Source of the DNA: Larkinella knui
Lineage (GTDB): Bacteria > Bacteroidota > Bacteroidia > Cytophagales > Spirosomataceae
Assembly (NCBI RefSeq): GCF_003858645.1
Contig: NZ_RQJP01000001.1
Coordinates: forward strand, 806,001 to 870,000
Reading direction: 5' to 3'
DNA length: 64,000 nucleotides
Shown: one piece after another, positions 55,271 to 64,000 of the stretch
How positions within the stretch are numbered: position 1 is the first letter of the stretch
How the letters are laid out: every line of letters begins with the position of its first letter
Translations under genes and position numbers: made by a program
The notes under the pieces: generated by a model
Seen by the model: only the letters and a program-made list of their open reading frames with translations
Databases searched by the model: none
Told to the model about the DNA's origin: nothing

Positions 55271-56635
55271 TCAGGCAATCAGCGGTGTGTCCAATTCGGC
55301 CAGTGACTCCAAAATTTCTTCCTGCGTCACTTCATGTTCCACCAGTTTGCCCGACAGATACTGTTCGTAGGAACCCATATCGAAATGCCCATGTCCGCAG
55401 AGGTTGAACAGAATCGTTTTGGCGGTCCCTTCTTTTTTGGCCTGTTCCGCTTCGCGGATGACCGTCGCAATGGCGTGGGTGGCTTCCGGAGCCGGGATGA
55501 TGCCTTCGGTCTGGGCAAACTTGATCCCGGCTTCAAAACATTCCAGCTGCTTGATGGACTGGGCTTCGATCAGGCCGTCTTTCAGCAACTGGCTCACGAT
55601 GGCCCCCGCGCCGTGGTAGCGCAAACCGCCCGCGTGGATGGGAGCCGGAATGAAATTATGACCGAGCGTATACATGGGCAGCAGGGGCGTCATGCCCGCC
55701 GTATCGCCCAAATCGTAGCGGAAAACGCCACGCGTTAGTTTCGGACAGGAAGCGGGTTCGGCGGCAATGCAACGGATTTTCCTGCCTTCTTCCATATTCA
55801 GGCGAAGGTAGGGAAACGAAATACCGGCGAAATTGGAACCACCCCCGAACGGCGCCACGATGATGTCGGGAAAGTCGCCGGCCTGTTCCATTTGTTTAAT
55901 CGTCTCCAGACCGATCACCGTCTGGTGCATCAGAACGTGGTTGAGCACCGAGCCGAGCGCATAGTTGGTATTTTCGTCCTGAAACGCCAGTTCGACCGCT
56001 TCCGAAATGGCAATGCCCAGACTTCCCGGTGAATGCGGATCCGCTGCCAGAATTTTCCGGCCGGTTTCGGTGCGGTTCGACGGCGACGGATAAACCGTGG
56101 CACCCCAGGTGTTCATCATGATTTTGCGGTACGGTTTTCCGTCGTAGCTTGCCCGCACCATGTACACCTCGCACTCGATGTCGAACAGTTTGCAGGCAAA
56201 ACTCAACGCGCTGCCCCATTGACCGGCACCGGTTTCGGTGGTAATGCGCTTGATACCAGCCTGTTTGTTGTAATAGGCCTGCGGAATGGCGGTATTCGGT
56301 TTATGCGACCCGGCCGGACTTCCGCCTTCGTATTTGTAGTAAATTTTGGCGGGTGTATCCAGCAATTTTTCCAGGCCGTAGGCGCGGAAGAGGGGCGTGG
56401 GACGCCAGATTTTATAAATTTCACGGACTTCATCGGGAATCGTCACCCACTTTTCGGTCGTCACCTCCTGCTTGATCAGTTCCATCGGGAACAGGGGCGC
56501 CAGCATGTCGGGACCAATCGGTTCTTTGGTACCCGGATGCAAGGGGGGCAGCGGTTTGTTGGGCATGTCGGCCACGATGTTGTACCATTTTTCGGGAATG
56601 TCGGTTTCGCTCAGGATAAATTTTTTCTGTGCCAT
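55271..56635 (-). CDS. TrpB2-type tryptophan synthase beta-like PLP enzyme
   Basis: 454 residues, about 50 longer than classical TrpB, as usual for TrpB2. The PLP Lys112 is in GGSPAGSHKPNTA; the phosphate loop and serine-binding part follow (TETGAGQWGSALSFACKLF, ILNPHSPGSLG-like region). The C-terminal AGGLRYHGAGAI and HGHFDMGSYEQYLSGKL are typical. TrpB2 condenses indole and serine, or salvages indole, usually without TrpA. It is divergent from a GNAT gene and not in a trp operon. Confidence 0.9.
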   Translation of the reverse strand: MAQKKFILSETDIPEKWYNIVADMPNKPLPPLHPGTKEPIGPDMLAPLFPMELIKQEVTTEKWVTIPDEVREIYKIWRPTPLFRAYGLEKLLDTPAKIYYKYEGGSPAGSHKPNTAIPQAYYNKQAGIKRITTETGAGQWGSALSFACKLFDIECEVYMVRASYDGKPYRKIMMNTWGATVYPSPSNRTETGRKILAADPHSPGSLGIAISEAVELAFQDENTNYALGSVLNHVLMHQTVIGLETIKQMEQAGDFPDIIVAPFGGGSNFAGISFPYLRLNMEEGRKIRCIAAEPASCPKLTRGVFRYDLGDTAGMTPLLPMYTLGHNFIPAPIHAGGLRYHGAGAIVSQLLKDGLIEAQSIKQLECFEAGIKFAQTEGIIPAPEATHAIATVIREAEQAKKEGTAKTILFNLCGHGHFDMGSYEQYLSGKLVEHEVTQEEILESLAELDTPLIA

Positions 56636-56696
56636 GCGTTTACGGGGTCTGGAACATAATGAACCCCTAACTTAGCAATTTACCTGATGTATTTTG

Positions 56697-57101
56697 ATGA
56701 CGATTCGACAAATTAAACCGGAAGAGACGTATGCCCTGCGTCACGAGGTTCTGTGGCCCGACAAACCGGTCGCGTATGTGATCCTGGACGACGATGCGAA
56801 AGGCCGGCACTTCGGCGCTTTTCTAGCCGGGGATTTAGTAGCGGTACTTTCGCTGTTTGTCGAAAATGGAGTCGCCCGCTTCCGGAAATTTGCCACCCGC
56901 CCCGATTGCCAGCGGCAGGGAATCGGCACACGGCTATTGAATCAGGTTATTGAAGATGCCCGAAAACAAGGAGCGCATACGCTCTGGTGTGATGCGCGGC
57001 TTTCGGCGGCCGATTTTTACCGGCGGTTTGGCATGGAGCCGGAAGGGGAGCTGTTTTACAAAGGAGAAATACCGTATTCGAAATTCGTGTTGGAATTATA
57101 A
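56697..57101 (+). CDS. GNAT-family acetyltransferase
   Basis: 134 residues from the ATG at 56697 (MTIRQIKPEETYALRHEVLW). The acetyl-CoA loop is in RPDCQRQGIGTRLLNQVIED; WCDARLSAADFYRRFGMEPE is the fourth motif. The opening R-x-x-V-L-W-P is common in small GNATs acting on unknown amines. It is divergent from trpB2 by 60 bases and followed by a perfect terminator. Confidence 0.92.
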   Translation: MTIRQIKPEETYALRHEVLWPDKPVAYVILDDDAKGRHFGAFLAGDLVAVLSLFVENGVARFRKFATRPDCQRQGIGTRLLNQVIEDARKQGAHTLWCDARLSAADFYRRFGMEPEGELFYKGEIPYSKFVLEL

Positions 57102-57106
57102 AAAAA

Positions 57107-57128
57107 GCCCACGGTTTAAACCGTGGGC
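57107..57128. terminator. Palindromic bidirectional terminator
   Basis: GCCCACGGTTTAAACCGTGG plus GC is a perfect 22-base palindrome preceded by AAAAAA. It begins 5 bases after the GNAT stop at 57101 and faces the convergent deacetylase gene. Confidence 0.9.
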
Positions 57129-57153
57129 ATAGGCATGGATTCGAGAGTGGGGG

Positions 57154-57171
57154 AAACCGTTTTAACGGTTT
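57154..57171. terminator. Second hairpin between convergent genes
   Basis: AAACCGTT (57154-57161), TT, AACGGTTT (57164-57171). It sits 62 bases before the deacetylase stop and could act for that gene. Confidence 0.5.
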
Positions 57172-57232
57172 TGGAATCCTCAAGCGGTTACCAAATACCG
57201 ACGCTATAGGGACGCGCGGTTCAAACGGCGAA

Positions 57233-58150
57233 TTACTTAAAACTATTCACCATGCTGTTGTGCAACGTCCGGGGGCTCCAGTAGCCGCTGGCGATGATCC
57301 GGCGAACACTCAGCAACGGATTTTCGTCATCACGCTTTTTTTCGGCCAGTTGATACGCGCCTAAATAGCCTCTTTTCTTCAATTCAACGGTGGCTTCGTG
57401 GTTCCACAGACCGAACGGATAGGCAAAGTGCTTGATCGGTTTTCCGGTAATGGCTTCCAGCTTTTTGGTCGGTTCTTCAATTTGCGTAACCCAATCCTGG
57501 CCCTGGTATTTCTTGACGTTGTGGTGATCCCAGGTGTGGCAGCCGATGGTGTGACCCCGGTCGGCCAGGTCCTTGATTTGCTGCTTGTCCATATATGGCT
57601 GGTAACCACGTCGTCCAATGGCCACGGTCATGATGAAAAAAGCGGCTTTAAACTTATGCTTATCCAGAATGGGAACGGCGGTTTCGTACTGATCCAGATC
57701 TCCGTCATCGAACGTAATCATGACCGGTTTACTGGGCAGAGTCGCTCCGGTGGTCAGGTACGCGTAGAGTTGGTCCGGCAAAATGGCATGGTAACCGCTG
57801 TCGGCCAGCATTTTCATCTGGGCTTCAAAAACAGAAGTGGGGCAAATGTAGTCCTTGGCGCTTTTTGAATCGTTGGCCCGCCATTCCCGAATCTGGTGAT
57901 AACAGAGAATCGGAACCTGTTTGCGACTCAGAATGGTAGCGGCATCGGCGATGTTGCCTGCCGGAATCGTCGTGGGATCAGGAACGGCGTCAGCTGCTTT
58001 GGCGGTCACCGAAGCCGGAGTGGCGGCCACCGCACCAGTTTTAGCATCGGTGGTTTGTGAACTCTCCGTCGTCTGGTTACAGGAAACAACGGTTGCGGCA
58101 GTCAAAAACGAAATGGCAAGGGGGATCAAGGTACTTTTAATACGACTCAT
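57233..58150 (-). CDS. Lipoprotein polysaccharide deacetylase (CE4, NodB-like)
   Basis: 305 residues from the ATG at 58150; a hydrophobic leader and lipobox TVVSC predict lipidation at Cys24. The catalytic Asp148-Asp149 are in MITFDDGD and His205 and His209 in CHTWDHHN, the CE4 metal set. A Pro/Ala/Thr-rich linker of about 40 residues precedes the domain. The family removes N-acetyl groups from polysaccharides (peptidoglycan, PNAG). The upstream frame to 58264 lacks a leader. Confidence 0.92.
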   Translation of the reverse strand: MSRIKSTLIPLAISFLTAATVVSCNQTTESSQTTDAKTGAVAATPASVTAKAADAVPDPTTIPAGNIADAATILSRKQVPILCYHQIREWRANDSKSAKDYICPTSVFEAQMKMLADSGYHAILPDQLYAYLTTGATLPSKPVMITFDDGDLDQYETAVPILDKHKFKAAFFIMTVAIGRRGYQPYMDKQQIKDLADRGHTIGCHTWDHHNVKKYQGQDWVTQIEEPTKKLEAITGKPIKHFAYPFGLWNHEATVELKKRGYLGAYQLAEKKRDDENPLLSVRRIIASGYWSPRTLHNSMVNSFK

Positions 58151-58318
58151 CTTCTTCCGGAGCAACACAAATTTGAGTGAATAGTAGTTTGTCAGGTAGG
58201 CAATATACGCAAAAGGTTTCTTTGGTAACTTCGGATTGACGACCGTCTTACCACTATTTTTCAACCGGATTTGCTTTCCACTGACTATCAGTCCGGACCG
58301 AAATGTTGATGGGTAGTT

Positions 58319-59422
58319 TTATTCCGGCTGGTACTGGCGTTTGGCCAGCGAATAATACGGTCGGAAACCGTGGTGCTGAAAAACTTTTTTGGGATCATCC
58401 GGAAATTCCTGCCGGTATGCCTCATCCGGTTGCAAGACGATCGGCGAACCGGCCCGCATGTAGTTGCTGCTGTGCACGTAAGTCGGTGGTTGGTATTGGG
58501 GCAGGGATTTTCGGATTAATTTCGAGAGGAGACCACCGAGGTATTTTTCGAAGGTGCGTTGCGATTTTTTGGATCGGTTATTAAGTTTTCGATAAATCGT
58601 ACCGGCATACAGTCGCACCGGCAGCGGTTGTTTTTTCAGGGTCGATTTAACGTCATGGAACGGGTTCGTTGTGTTAAAATCATCCAGGGTTTGCAATGAA
58701 AAAGGCGTTTCGGGCACCCAGTCGGCCGCATTGACGATGGTATGTGCCCAGCCATTGCGCGTAATGAATTCGTAATCGTAGGCATAAAAAAGGTTGCCCG
58801 GTTTGGGGGCCGCACTGCAATAGGCTTTGATTACCAGGTCTTTCGGTAGCTCACCTTTTTGAATCAGGTAGTGAAGATGGGAGCGCAACAGAATCGTCAG
58901 GGCGGCTCCCTGGCTGTGTCCCATCAGCAGAAAATCCCGGACTCCGCTCGCATATTGCGCCCGGATTTGGGTTAACAGGGTTGGAGCCAGACTTCCCAGG
59001 CCGATGAGCCAGCCCACATGAACGAGGGCTTTGGGGTCGCTGGCAAGTTGATACTCGAATTTTGTGCTGTCATTCAGCGTCAGCGAACCCGTTGCGGGAA
59101 CCATGGCTGCGTAAAAATTTTCCAGCCAACTGGGCACATCGACCGTTGTCCCCCGGATATCGATAACGGCTACCCGGTCGTTACGAACCCAGAGCGCCCA
59201 GCGATTGAACAGGCCCACTACGGGTGAGCGGTAAACAAACTTGTAATCGGGCGAAACCGGCGGTTTTTCGATGGGAGGGAGGGAGTCGTACTGCTGACCG
59301 GCCACCCCCAGCAGGTCAAGATATTCCTGAAGATTAAAACCGGGCTGGAGCCGGTTTTGGGCTGATACGCAGGTTACCACGGCAATCTGAACGAGCAGGA
59401 CAAGTACGGAAAGTTTTTTCAT
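58319..59422 (-). CDS. Secreted class 3 lipase-family hydrolase
   Basis: 367 residues with a signal peptide (LSVLVLLVQIAVVTCVSAQ). The nucleophile Ser170 is in MGHSQGAALT, the GxSxG elbow; Asp and His follow as in the lipase 3 fold (NAADWVPETPF; HDVKSTLKKQPL). RAGSPIVLQPDEAYR near the C-terminus is common in this branch. It would hydrolyse esters in the periplasm or outside; the natural substrate is unknown. Confidence 0.88.
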   Translation of the reverse strand: MKKLSVLVLLVQIAVVTCVSAQNRLQPGFNLQEYLDLLGVAGQQYDSLPPIEKPPVSPDYKFVYRSPVVGLFNRWALWVRNDRVAVIDIRGTTVDVPSWLENFYAAMVPATGSLTLNDSTKFEYQLASDPKALVHVGWLIGLGSLAPTLLTQIRAQYASGVRDFLLMGHSQGAALTILLRSHLHYLIQKGELPKDLVIKAYCSAAPKPGNLFYAYDYEFITRNGWAHTIVNAADWVPETPFSLQTLDDFNTTNPFHDVKSTLKKQPLPVRLYAGTIYRKLNNRSKKSQRTFEKYLGGLLSKLIRKSLPQYQPPTYVHSSNYMRAGSPIVLQPDEAYRQEFPDDPKKVFQHHGFRPYYSLAKRQYQPE

Positions 59423-59443
59423 AAGGTGTTGGAGAGCTGTTTG

Positions 59444-59755
59444 TTATGAAACCGCTTGCTCTTCTTTCTTCAGGCGACTTTCCAGCCAAAACGTGCCAAA
59501 TGGCACCAGCGATGCTATAAAAGCAACGATCACCCGAATAAGGGACCAACGGCGGTCAATGGTGACGGCAATCAATGCAACAAGATACGCAATAAAGAGA
59601 ACACCGTGTGCCCAGCCCACTACTTTGACAGCATGCGGCCAGCCGGCCAGGTATTTTAGCGGCATGGCAATTCCCAGCAGAACGAGGTAGGATATTCCTT
59701 CCAGAATGCCAATGAAGCGAAATCGACCGAGGGGAGTTTTAAGGGAGCGTGGCAT
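59444..59755 (-). CDS. DUF3817 membrane protein (paralogue)
   Basis: 103 residues from the ATG at 59755 (MPRSLKTPLGRFRF). Helices FIGILEGISYLVLLGIAMP, AHGVLFIAYLVALIAVTID and VIVAFIASLVPFGTFWLES carry the DUF3817 pattern, as at 50640. The upstream frame to 59821 has two Cys and no helix and is excluded. It is 21 bases from the lipase start and probably co-transcribed with it. Confidence 0.9.
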   Translation of the reverse strand: MPRSLKTPLGRFRFIGILEGISYLVLLGIAMPLKYLAGWPHAVKVVGWAHGVLFIAYLVALIAVTIDRRWSLIRVIVAFIASLVPFGTFWLESRLKKEEQAVS

Positions 59756-59910
59756 ACGTTTCAATTTACAGAAAGTGTTCACTGCAAACATACGACAGCA
59801 TTCTTTTATATCCCTTACCACCAGAATGGTTTACCACTCATTTATGGTTGAAGCCATCCGTGTAATATGTTTAACCCAGTAGTTGGTATTGCATATATCT
59901 TGAACTCTAT

Positions 59911-60648
59911 ATGGAATCTCTACGTATGAATTCATCTAAATCGGAGACCTTCTGGTTTCCAGGCCGTTGGGTAGGCGGAACGACGCTGATTGCAGCGCCA
60001 CTAGCCTTGCTCGCTGGCGAACTGCTTCGGATTCAGTTTGATTTTTTCTTTCCCCAGCAACTCAAGGCGTTTGAGCAACATCCCGCTCTGCTAACGACTT
60101 CGTACAGTCTCTTTTTAGCCGGCACTATTCTGCTTTGGCCTGCTATCCTGACGCTTTCCCGGCTGATTGGTCAGACGAAACCCGGCTGGGCGGTTTGGGG
60201 CGGAACGCTCGTTATTCTGGGACTCTTTGCGCGCACTTTCCATTACGGAATCAACCACCTGGCTTTTCAATTAGTCAGGGTGCAAAATCTGGAATCGGCG
60301 ATCCGGGCCGTTGCCGATTCGTACGGTGCTTTCCACATCGTCGCTACCCTGTCGGCGGCTGTTATGTTTGGCTGGATCGTGCTGGCCATCGGGGCCTACC
60401 TTTCCGGCACCCTGAATCTATTCCGTTCCATCGCACTGGGTTCCATGGCGGCTCTCATGATTGGCGTTCTCAAAGGCAGTTCGGTGGTATCGGTTTTGGC
60501 AACCACCGGGCTTTGTATTGCCCTGATTCCGCTTGGCGTTCAGGTGTTGCAGGACGGGCCAAAACCGGGTATTCAAACCGTACTTCGTTGGTCGGTCCTG
60601 GTGGTTTTGTTGATCACAGTGATGTACTTTTTTGGACAGGCTGGCTAG
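59911..60648 (+). CDS. Polytopic membrane protein (DUF4386-like)
   Basis: 245 residues with about seven helices, for example WVGGTTLIAAPLALLAGEL, TTSYSLFLAGTILLWPAIL, WGGTLVILGLFARTFHYGI and VLRWSVLVVLLITVMYFFG. The layout resembles DUF4386 but I cannot confirm it. Two starts, 59911 and 59926, are possible. Function unknown. It is 100 bases upstream of the serine hydrolase on the same strand. Confidence 0.8.
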   Translation: MESLRMNSSKSETFWFPGRWVGGTTLIAAPLALLAGELLRIQFDFFFPQQLKAFEQHPALLTTSYSLFLAGTILLWPAILTLSRLIGQTKPGWAVWGGTLVILGLFARTFHYGINHLAFQLVRVQNLESAIRAVADSYGAFHIVATLSAAVMFGWIVLAIGAYLSGTLNLFRSIALGSMAALMIGVLKGSSVVSVLATTGLCIALIPLGVQVLQDGPKPGIQTVLRWSVLVVLLITVMYFFGQAG

Positions 60649-60747
60649 GGCGGCCAACTTACTTGTTAAAGAATGTTAAGCCATCCCTGTTTAGTTTGAT
60701 TGCTGCACCAGCCGTATCACCTTTGAAGGCAAAACCGGGAAAGCCTG

Positions 60748-61860
60748 ATGATCAATTGCATTTTATTCCGACGGATACTAGGTTGGGTGAGTTTAGCCGC
60801 TCTGGCAGGGTGTGGACAATTGAGCCGTGACCCGTCGGTACAGTATAGCTACCAGATTCCCAAGTCGGTTGAGGACGGGTGGTCAGTTGCCTCGCTCCAA
60901 AGCCAGCAGATGAATCCGAAACCGATTGAGCAGCTAACGGATATGATCACCACCGAGCAGTATCGGAATATTCATAGTCTGTTGATTAGTAAAAACGGCA
61001 AGCTGGTCTACGAAAATTACTTTGGTGGCTATACGGAATCTGTTCCCGAAAACATCTACTCGGCTACAAAAAGCATTACCTCGGCTTTGATCGGCATTGC
61101 GTTGGATAAGCGTTTCATCAAGAGTTTGGATGAGAAAGTCGTCGATTATTTCCCCAAAGAGGCTCCCTTGCCGAACCTTACGGATGCGAAAAAACAGATC
61201 ACTATTCGGGATTTGTTGACCATGAGTTCCGGTCTGGACTGCAACGATGACGATTCGCAATCGCCGGGGCGCGAAGAAAAGATGTATCAGGCTCAGGACT
61301 GGATCCGTTACACCCTCAGCCTGCCCATGGAAAATAGTCCCGGCACACAAACGCACTACTGCACCGGGGGCGTGGCCGTTCTGGGCGGTATTCTTCAGCA
61401 GGCCACTGGAAAAACCGTTGATGAGTTTGCCCAGCTCTATCTGTGGGACCCGCTGACTATCAAGCCCATCCGCTGGGATCGAATGCCAGCCGGGCCGGTC
61501 AATACAAGTGGCAGACTATTTATTCGACCCCGGGATATGGCCAAGATCGGTCAACTCTACCTGAACAAAGGGCAGTGGCAGGGTCGGCAAGTGATTTCGG
61601 CGGATTGGATCGACGCGTCGACCCGCCACCAGACTCTTCTGCGCAATCAGGAATACGGTTACTTGTGGTGGCGTCGGCAGTTCACGGTGGATGATAAAAT
61701 CTATCCTGCCTACTACGCGTCGGGCAATGGTGGACAGTTTATCGTGGTCATTCCCAGTGCGGATCTGGTGGTTGTTTCGACCGCCGGAAACCTGAATTCC
61801 GGGCTCACCGCGCAGATCTTTGGTATGATTCGGTTCGGCATTCTCCCCGCTTTGTTATGA
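60748..61860 (+). CDS. Lipoprotein serine hydrolase (class C beta-lactamase fold)
   Basis: 370 residues with a lipobox LAGC, lipidation predicted at Cys22. The nucleophile is in IYSATKSITSAL (Ser105-Ala-Thr-Lys108). The Tyr motif is altered: THYCTGGVAVLG where YSN would be. The third motif is YYASGNGGQF, typical of the NylB-like branch (6-aminohexanoate oligomer hydrolase). LWWRRQFTVD near the C-terminus fits that branch. It is likely an esterase or amidase; its ATGA overlap ties it to the next gene. Confidence 0.88.
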   Translation: MINCILFRRILGWVSLAALAGCGQLSRDPSVQYSYQIPKSVEDGWSVASLQSQQMNPKPIEQLTDMITTEQYRNIHSLLISKNGKLVYENYFGGYTESVPENIYSATKSITSALIGIALDKRFIKSLDEKVVDYFPKEAPLPNLTDAKKQITIRDLLTMSSGLDCNDDDSQSPGREEKMYQAQDWIRYTLSLPMENSPGTQTHYCTGGVAVLGGILQQATGKTVDEFAQLYLWDPLTIKPIRWDRMPAGPVNTSGRLFIRPRDMAKIGQLYLNKGQWQGRQVISADWIDASTRHQTLLRNQEYGYLWWRRQFTVDDKIYPAYYASGNGGQFIVVIPSADLVVVSTAGNLNSGLTAQIFGMIRFGILPALL

Positions 61861-62606
61861 AAACAACCTGGCTCAAGACCCTGATTTGTATCCTCGGAAC
61901 GACCGTTTTTGCCCCTGCCGTGGCGCAGCAACGGAACCGGTTTTTGGGAATTAGTGCCGGAGTGGCTCCGCTTCAAATCAAGGATCAGCTTCATTCACCA
62001 TACACCTACCGCGGAACCGGCCTGAAGCTGAGGGTTGTGTATGAACAGGAGCGACCGCAGACGCAATGGCAGCTCGAAACCGGTTTTACGCAGGTAAATC
62101 CCCAATCGGTGGTTTCCAGAAAAGCCGCCAGCCGATCTATGGACGTGATTTTGAATTACCGCTGGCGGCTTTCACCAGCCGACAAACCGGAAAACCGCCT
62201 TCAGTATTTTGGTGGCGCTGGCCTCCGGCTCTTAGGGAACTCGACAAATTATTCGCCCGATACTGACGTGGCAACGGTTCTGACTACAGCAGCGGTTTCG
62301 TTGGGAGCGTCGGCCCAAATGTCGTACCGGTTTAGTCCGGCTCATCGGCTACAGATTCAGGCTTTTGCTTCGGCAGCCAGCGCCGTGTATCGCCCGGATT
62401 ACGCCTATTATGGCAAAGAACAGTTTTCGGTAAGCTGGTTAGGTAAAAATCAGATGGCAGATGTTCAGGTCAGTTATCAATACCAATTCCGCAAAAATTT
62501 TTGCGGAATGGCTACGTATCAGCTGAGTTATTTCAAATACGGGCAACCAAGACCCGTTATTTGGTTACAGCAAAGTTTCGGAGTAGGGATACAAAGGTCC
62601 TTTTAA
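61857..62606 (+). CDS. Outer-membrane beta-barrel-like protein
   Basis: 249 residues with a signal peptide (KTLICILGTTVFAPAVAQ). The body is a run of amphipathic strands ending in an aromatic (NRFLGISAGVAPLQ, MDVILNYRWRL, LQYFGGAGLRLLG, AQMSYRFSPAHRLQIQAF, ADVQVSYQYQF), closing with SFGVGIQRSF, as in outer-membrane proteins. Its start overlaps the hydrolase stop by four bases, so the two are translationally coupled. Specific function unknown. Confidence 0.85.
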   Translation: MKTTWLKTLICILGTTVFAPAVAQQRNRFLGISAGVAPLQIKDQLHSPYTYRGTGLKLRVVYEQERPQTQWQLETGFTQVNPQSVVSRKAASRSMDVILNYRWRLSPADKPENRLQYFGGAGLRLLGNSTNYSPDTDVATVLTTAAVSLGASAQMSYRFSPAHRLQIQAFASAASAVYRPDYAYYGKEQFSVSWLGKNQMADVQVSYQYQFRKNFCGMATYQLSYFKYGQPRPVIWLQQSFGVGIQRSF

Positions 62607-62684
62607 TCGAATGAAGCAGAGCGGTTTAGCCAACGTGCTTGCTGTTTCGTTGCCTGCTATTTCATTTTCCGGATTAATTATAAA

Positions 62685-62716
62685 CGAAAAAAGGCAAACC
62701 GAAGCCTGCCTTTTCG
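62685..62716 (-). terminator. Terminator after sufB
   Basis: On the minus strand CGAAAAGGCA, loop GGCTTCGGTT, TGCCTTTTTTCG, with TTTTTT in the 3' arm. It is 23 bases beyond the sufB stop at 62739 and also lies 80 bases after the plus-strand barrel gene, so it may act both ways. Confidence 0.88.
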
Positions 62717-62738
62717 TATTTCCAATGAATAATTTGAA

Positions 62739-64000
62739 TTAGCCAACGCTACCTTCCAGGCTGATTTCCAATAGTTTCTGAGCCTCTACGGCAAATTCCA
62801 TTGGCAACTGGTTCAATACTTCTTTGGCATACCCGTTGATGATGAGCGCCACGGCTTGCTCCGTCGGAATACCGCGTTGGTTGCAGTAGAACAGTTGATC
62901 TTCCCCAATCTTTGACGTGGTCGCTTCGTGTTCGACGGTTGCCGTCTGGTTGTTCACTTCGATGTACGGGAACGTATGCGCTCCGCAACGGTCGCCCAGC
63001 AGGAGGGAGTCACACTGGGAGTGATTCCGGGCATTTTCGGCCCGTTTGAACACCTGCACCAGACCCCGGTAGGAGTTTTGGCTCCGGCCTGCCGAAATTC
63101 CTTTCGACACGATCCGGCTTTTGGTGTTTTTTCCGATGTGGATCATCTTGGTGCCCGTGTCGGCTTGCTGGTAATTATTCGTTACCGCTACCGAGTAGAA
63201 TTCGCCGATGGAATAATCTCCTTTCAGGATCACAGACGGATATTTCCAGGTAATGGCCGAACCGGTTTCCACCTGCGTCCAGGAGATTTTCGAGTGAGCG
63301 CCTTCACAAATACCGCGTTTGGTCACGAAGTTGTAAATACCGCCTTTGCCCTCTTTGTCGCCCGGATACCAGTTTTGCACCGTCGAGTATTTGATCTGCG
63401 CTTCTTTGGCCGCAACTAACTCAACCACAGCTGCGTGCAACTGGTTTTCGTCGCGCATGGGTGCCGTACAGCCTTCGAGATAGCTCACATACGAACCTTC
63501 GTCAGCCACAATCAGCGTCCGTTCAAATTGCCCGGTTCCGGCCGCGTTGATCCGGAAATAGGTCGAAAGTTCCATCGGGCAACGAACGCCTTTGGGAATG
63601 TAACAGAACGAGCCGTCGGAGAAAACCGCCGAATTAAGGGCGGCAAAGTAATTATCTCTCGGTGGAACCACCGAGCCTAAGTATTTTTTAACCAGTTCGG
63701 GATGTTCCTGAACGGCTTCGGTCATCGAACAGAAAATGATGCCGAGTTCTTTCAGTTTCACTTTAAACGTCGTCGCGATGGAAACCGAGTCGATTACCGC
63801 ATCGACGGCAACGCCCGAAAGCCGCTCCTGTTCCTGCAGCGAAATGCCCAACCGTTCGAAGGTCGCGCGCAGTTCGGGGTCGATCTCGTCGAGACTATTG
63901 ATTGTTTTCTTCTGCTTGGGCGCTGAATAGTACTTAAGCCCCTGATAATCAATAGCTGGATAGGTCAGATTAGGCCAGTGTGGTTCTTTCAGCGTAACCC
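62739..64000 (-). CDS. sufB: SufB, Fe-S cluster assembly scaffold, N-terminus cut by window edge
   Basis: About 420 visible residues; SufB is usually near 480, so the missing part is short. Upstream of the internal Met at 63851 the frame continues to the edge with [18 protein letters not shown], showing that the gene starts beyond 64000. Conserved blocks are [73 protein letters not shown] and [17 protein letters not shown]. With SufC and SufD it forms the scaffold for iron-sulfur cluster assembly. The other suf genes are probably downstream beyond the terminator or to the right of the window. Confidence 0.96.
   Translation of the reverse strand, partial: VTLKEPHWPNLTYPAIDYQGLKYYSAPKQKKTINSLDEIDPELRATFERLGISLQEQERLSGVAVDAVIDSVSIATTFKVKLKELGIIFCSMTEAVQEHPELVKKYLGSVVPPRDNYFAALNSAVFSDGSFCYIPKGVRCPMELSTYFRINAAGTGQFERTLIVADEGSYVSYLEGCTAPMRDENQLHAAVVELVAAKEAQIKYSTVQNWYPGDKEGKGGIYNFVTKRGICEGAHSKISWTQVETGSAITWKYPSVILKGDYSIGEFYSVAVTNNYQQADTGTKMIHIGKNTKSRIVSKGISAGRSQNSYRGLVQVFKRAENARNHSQCDSLLLGDRCGAHTFPYIEVNNQTATVEHEATTSKIGEDQLFYCNQRGIPTEQAVALIINGYAKEVLNQLPMEFAVEAQKLLEISLEGSVG

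Noticed and set aside
55271-56635. Canonical trpB of a tryptophan operon
   Set aside because: Length and C-terminal blocks match TrpB2, and no other trp gene is adjacent.
57107-57171. Two adjacent palindromes as a possible phage attachment or recombination site
   Set aside because: Position between convergent stops and the A/T-runs fit ordinary terminators better; no integrase is present.
1-64000. Search by eye for tRNA, rRNA, CRISPR arrays, insertion sequences and prophage genes
   Set aside because: No cloverleaf-like tRNA, no rRNA blocks, no regularly spaced direct repeats, no transposase or integrase motif was found. The long inverted repeats are not flanked by a transposase.

Overview
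The window reads as a chromosomal segment of a Bacteroidota bacterium, most likely order Cytophagales near Spirosoma or Larkinella. This is inferred from GC close to 50 percent, Bacteroidota-style lipoboxes and signal peptides, SQxx-free RBS-poor starts, a propeller sensor kinase with a LytTR regulator, DUF6600 and DUF3817 proteins, TrpB2, Mqo and a quinone-type oxidoreductase. The genus is a guess. About 61 protein genes are supported. I saw no rRNA, tRNA, CRISPR array, insertion sequence or prophage.

Layout. 1-4.3 kb (minus strand): a Tet(X)-like flavin monooxygenase cut by the left edge, a VOC protein, a second flavin monooxygenase and two AraC regulators. 4.7-10 kb: small and accessory genes (lipoprotein, cupin, YegP-like, VOC, single-domain response regulator) in gene-poor DNA with several orphan terminator hairpins. 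10.2-25.2 kb: a glycan region. An AraC regulator faces a six-gene minus-strand operon of two secreted GH78 alpha-L-rhamnosidases followed by an SDR, a cyclase-family hydrolase, a zinc alcohol dehydrogenase and a D-2-hydroxyacid dehydrogenase. Divergent from it lie a GH28 pectinase-like enzyme and an unassigned six-hairpin glycosidase-like protein. No SusC/SusD pair, sugar kinase or aldolase is present. 25.3-28 kb: a redox operon (zinc ribbon, 1-Cys peroxiredoxin, small membrane protein, sulfide:quinone-reductase-like flavoprotein). 28.2-33.4 kb: a two-component system and, divergent from it, a complete subclass B1 metallo-beta-lactamase.

33.5-43.6 kb: a methionine aminopeptidase, an NTF2-like protein, two tandem AraC-SDR modules, a serine hydrolase with TPRs, CorA and a secreted endonuclease/phosphatase-family protein. 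43.7-45.3 kb: an ECF sigma factor with a likely anti-sigma factor and a membrane protein. 45.4-49.2 kb: a three-subunit molybdenum aldehyde oxidoreductase of the PaoABC type. 49.2-64 kb: a DUF6600 protein, DUF3817 proteins, an AraC regulator, Mqo, GNATs, TrpB2, a lipoprotein polysaccharide deacetylase, a class 3 lipase, a serine hydrolase, an outer-membrane barrel candidate and SufB cut by the right edge.

The non-coding DNA is striking. Long inverted repeats, several perfect over 28 to 46 bases per arm, sit mostly just after stop codons. At least two sequence families recur. One perfect 46-base-arm repeat instead lies between divergent starts upstream of the sigma factor. A 30-base perfect palindrome abuts the Tet(X)-like start codon, and a half of it recurs upstream of the second monooxygenase.
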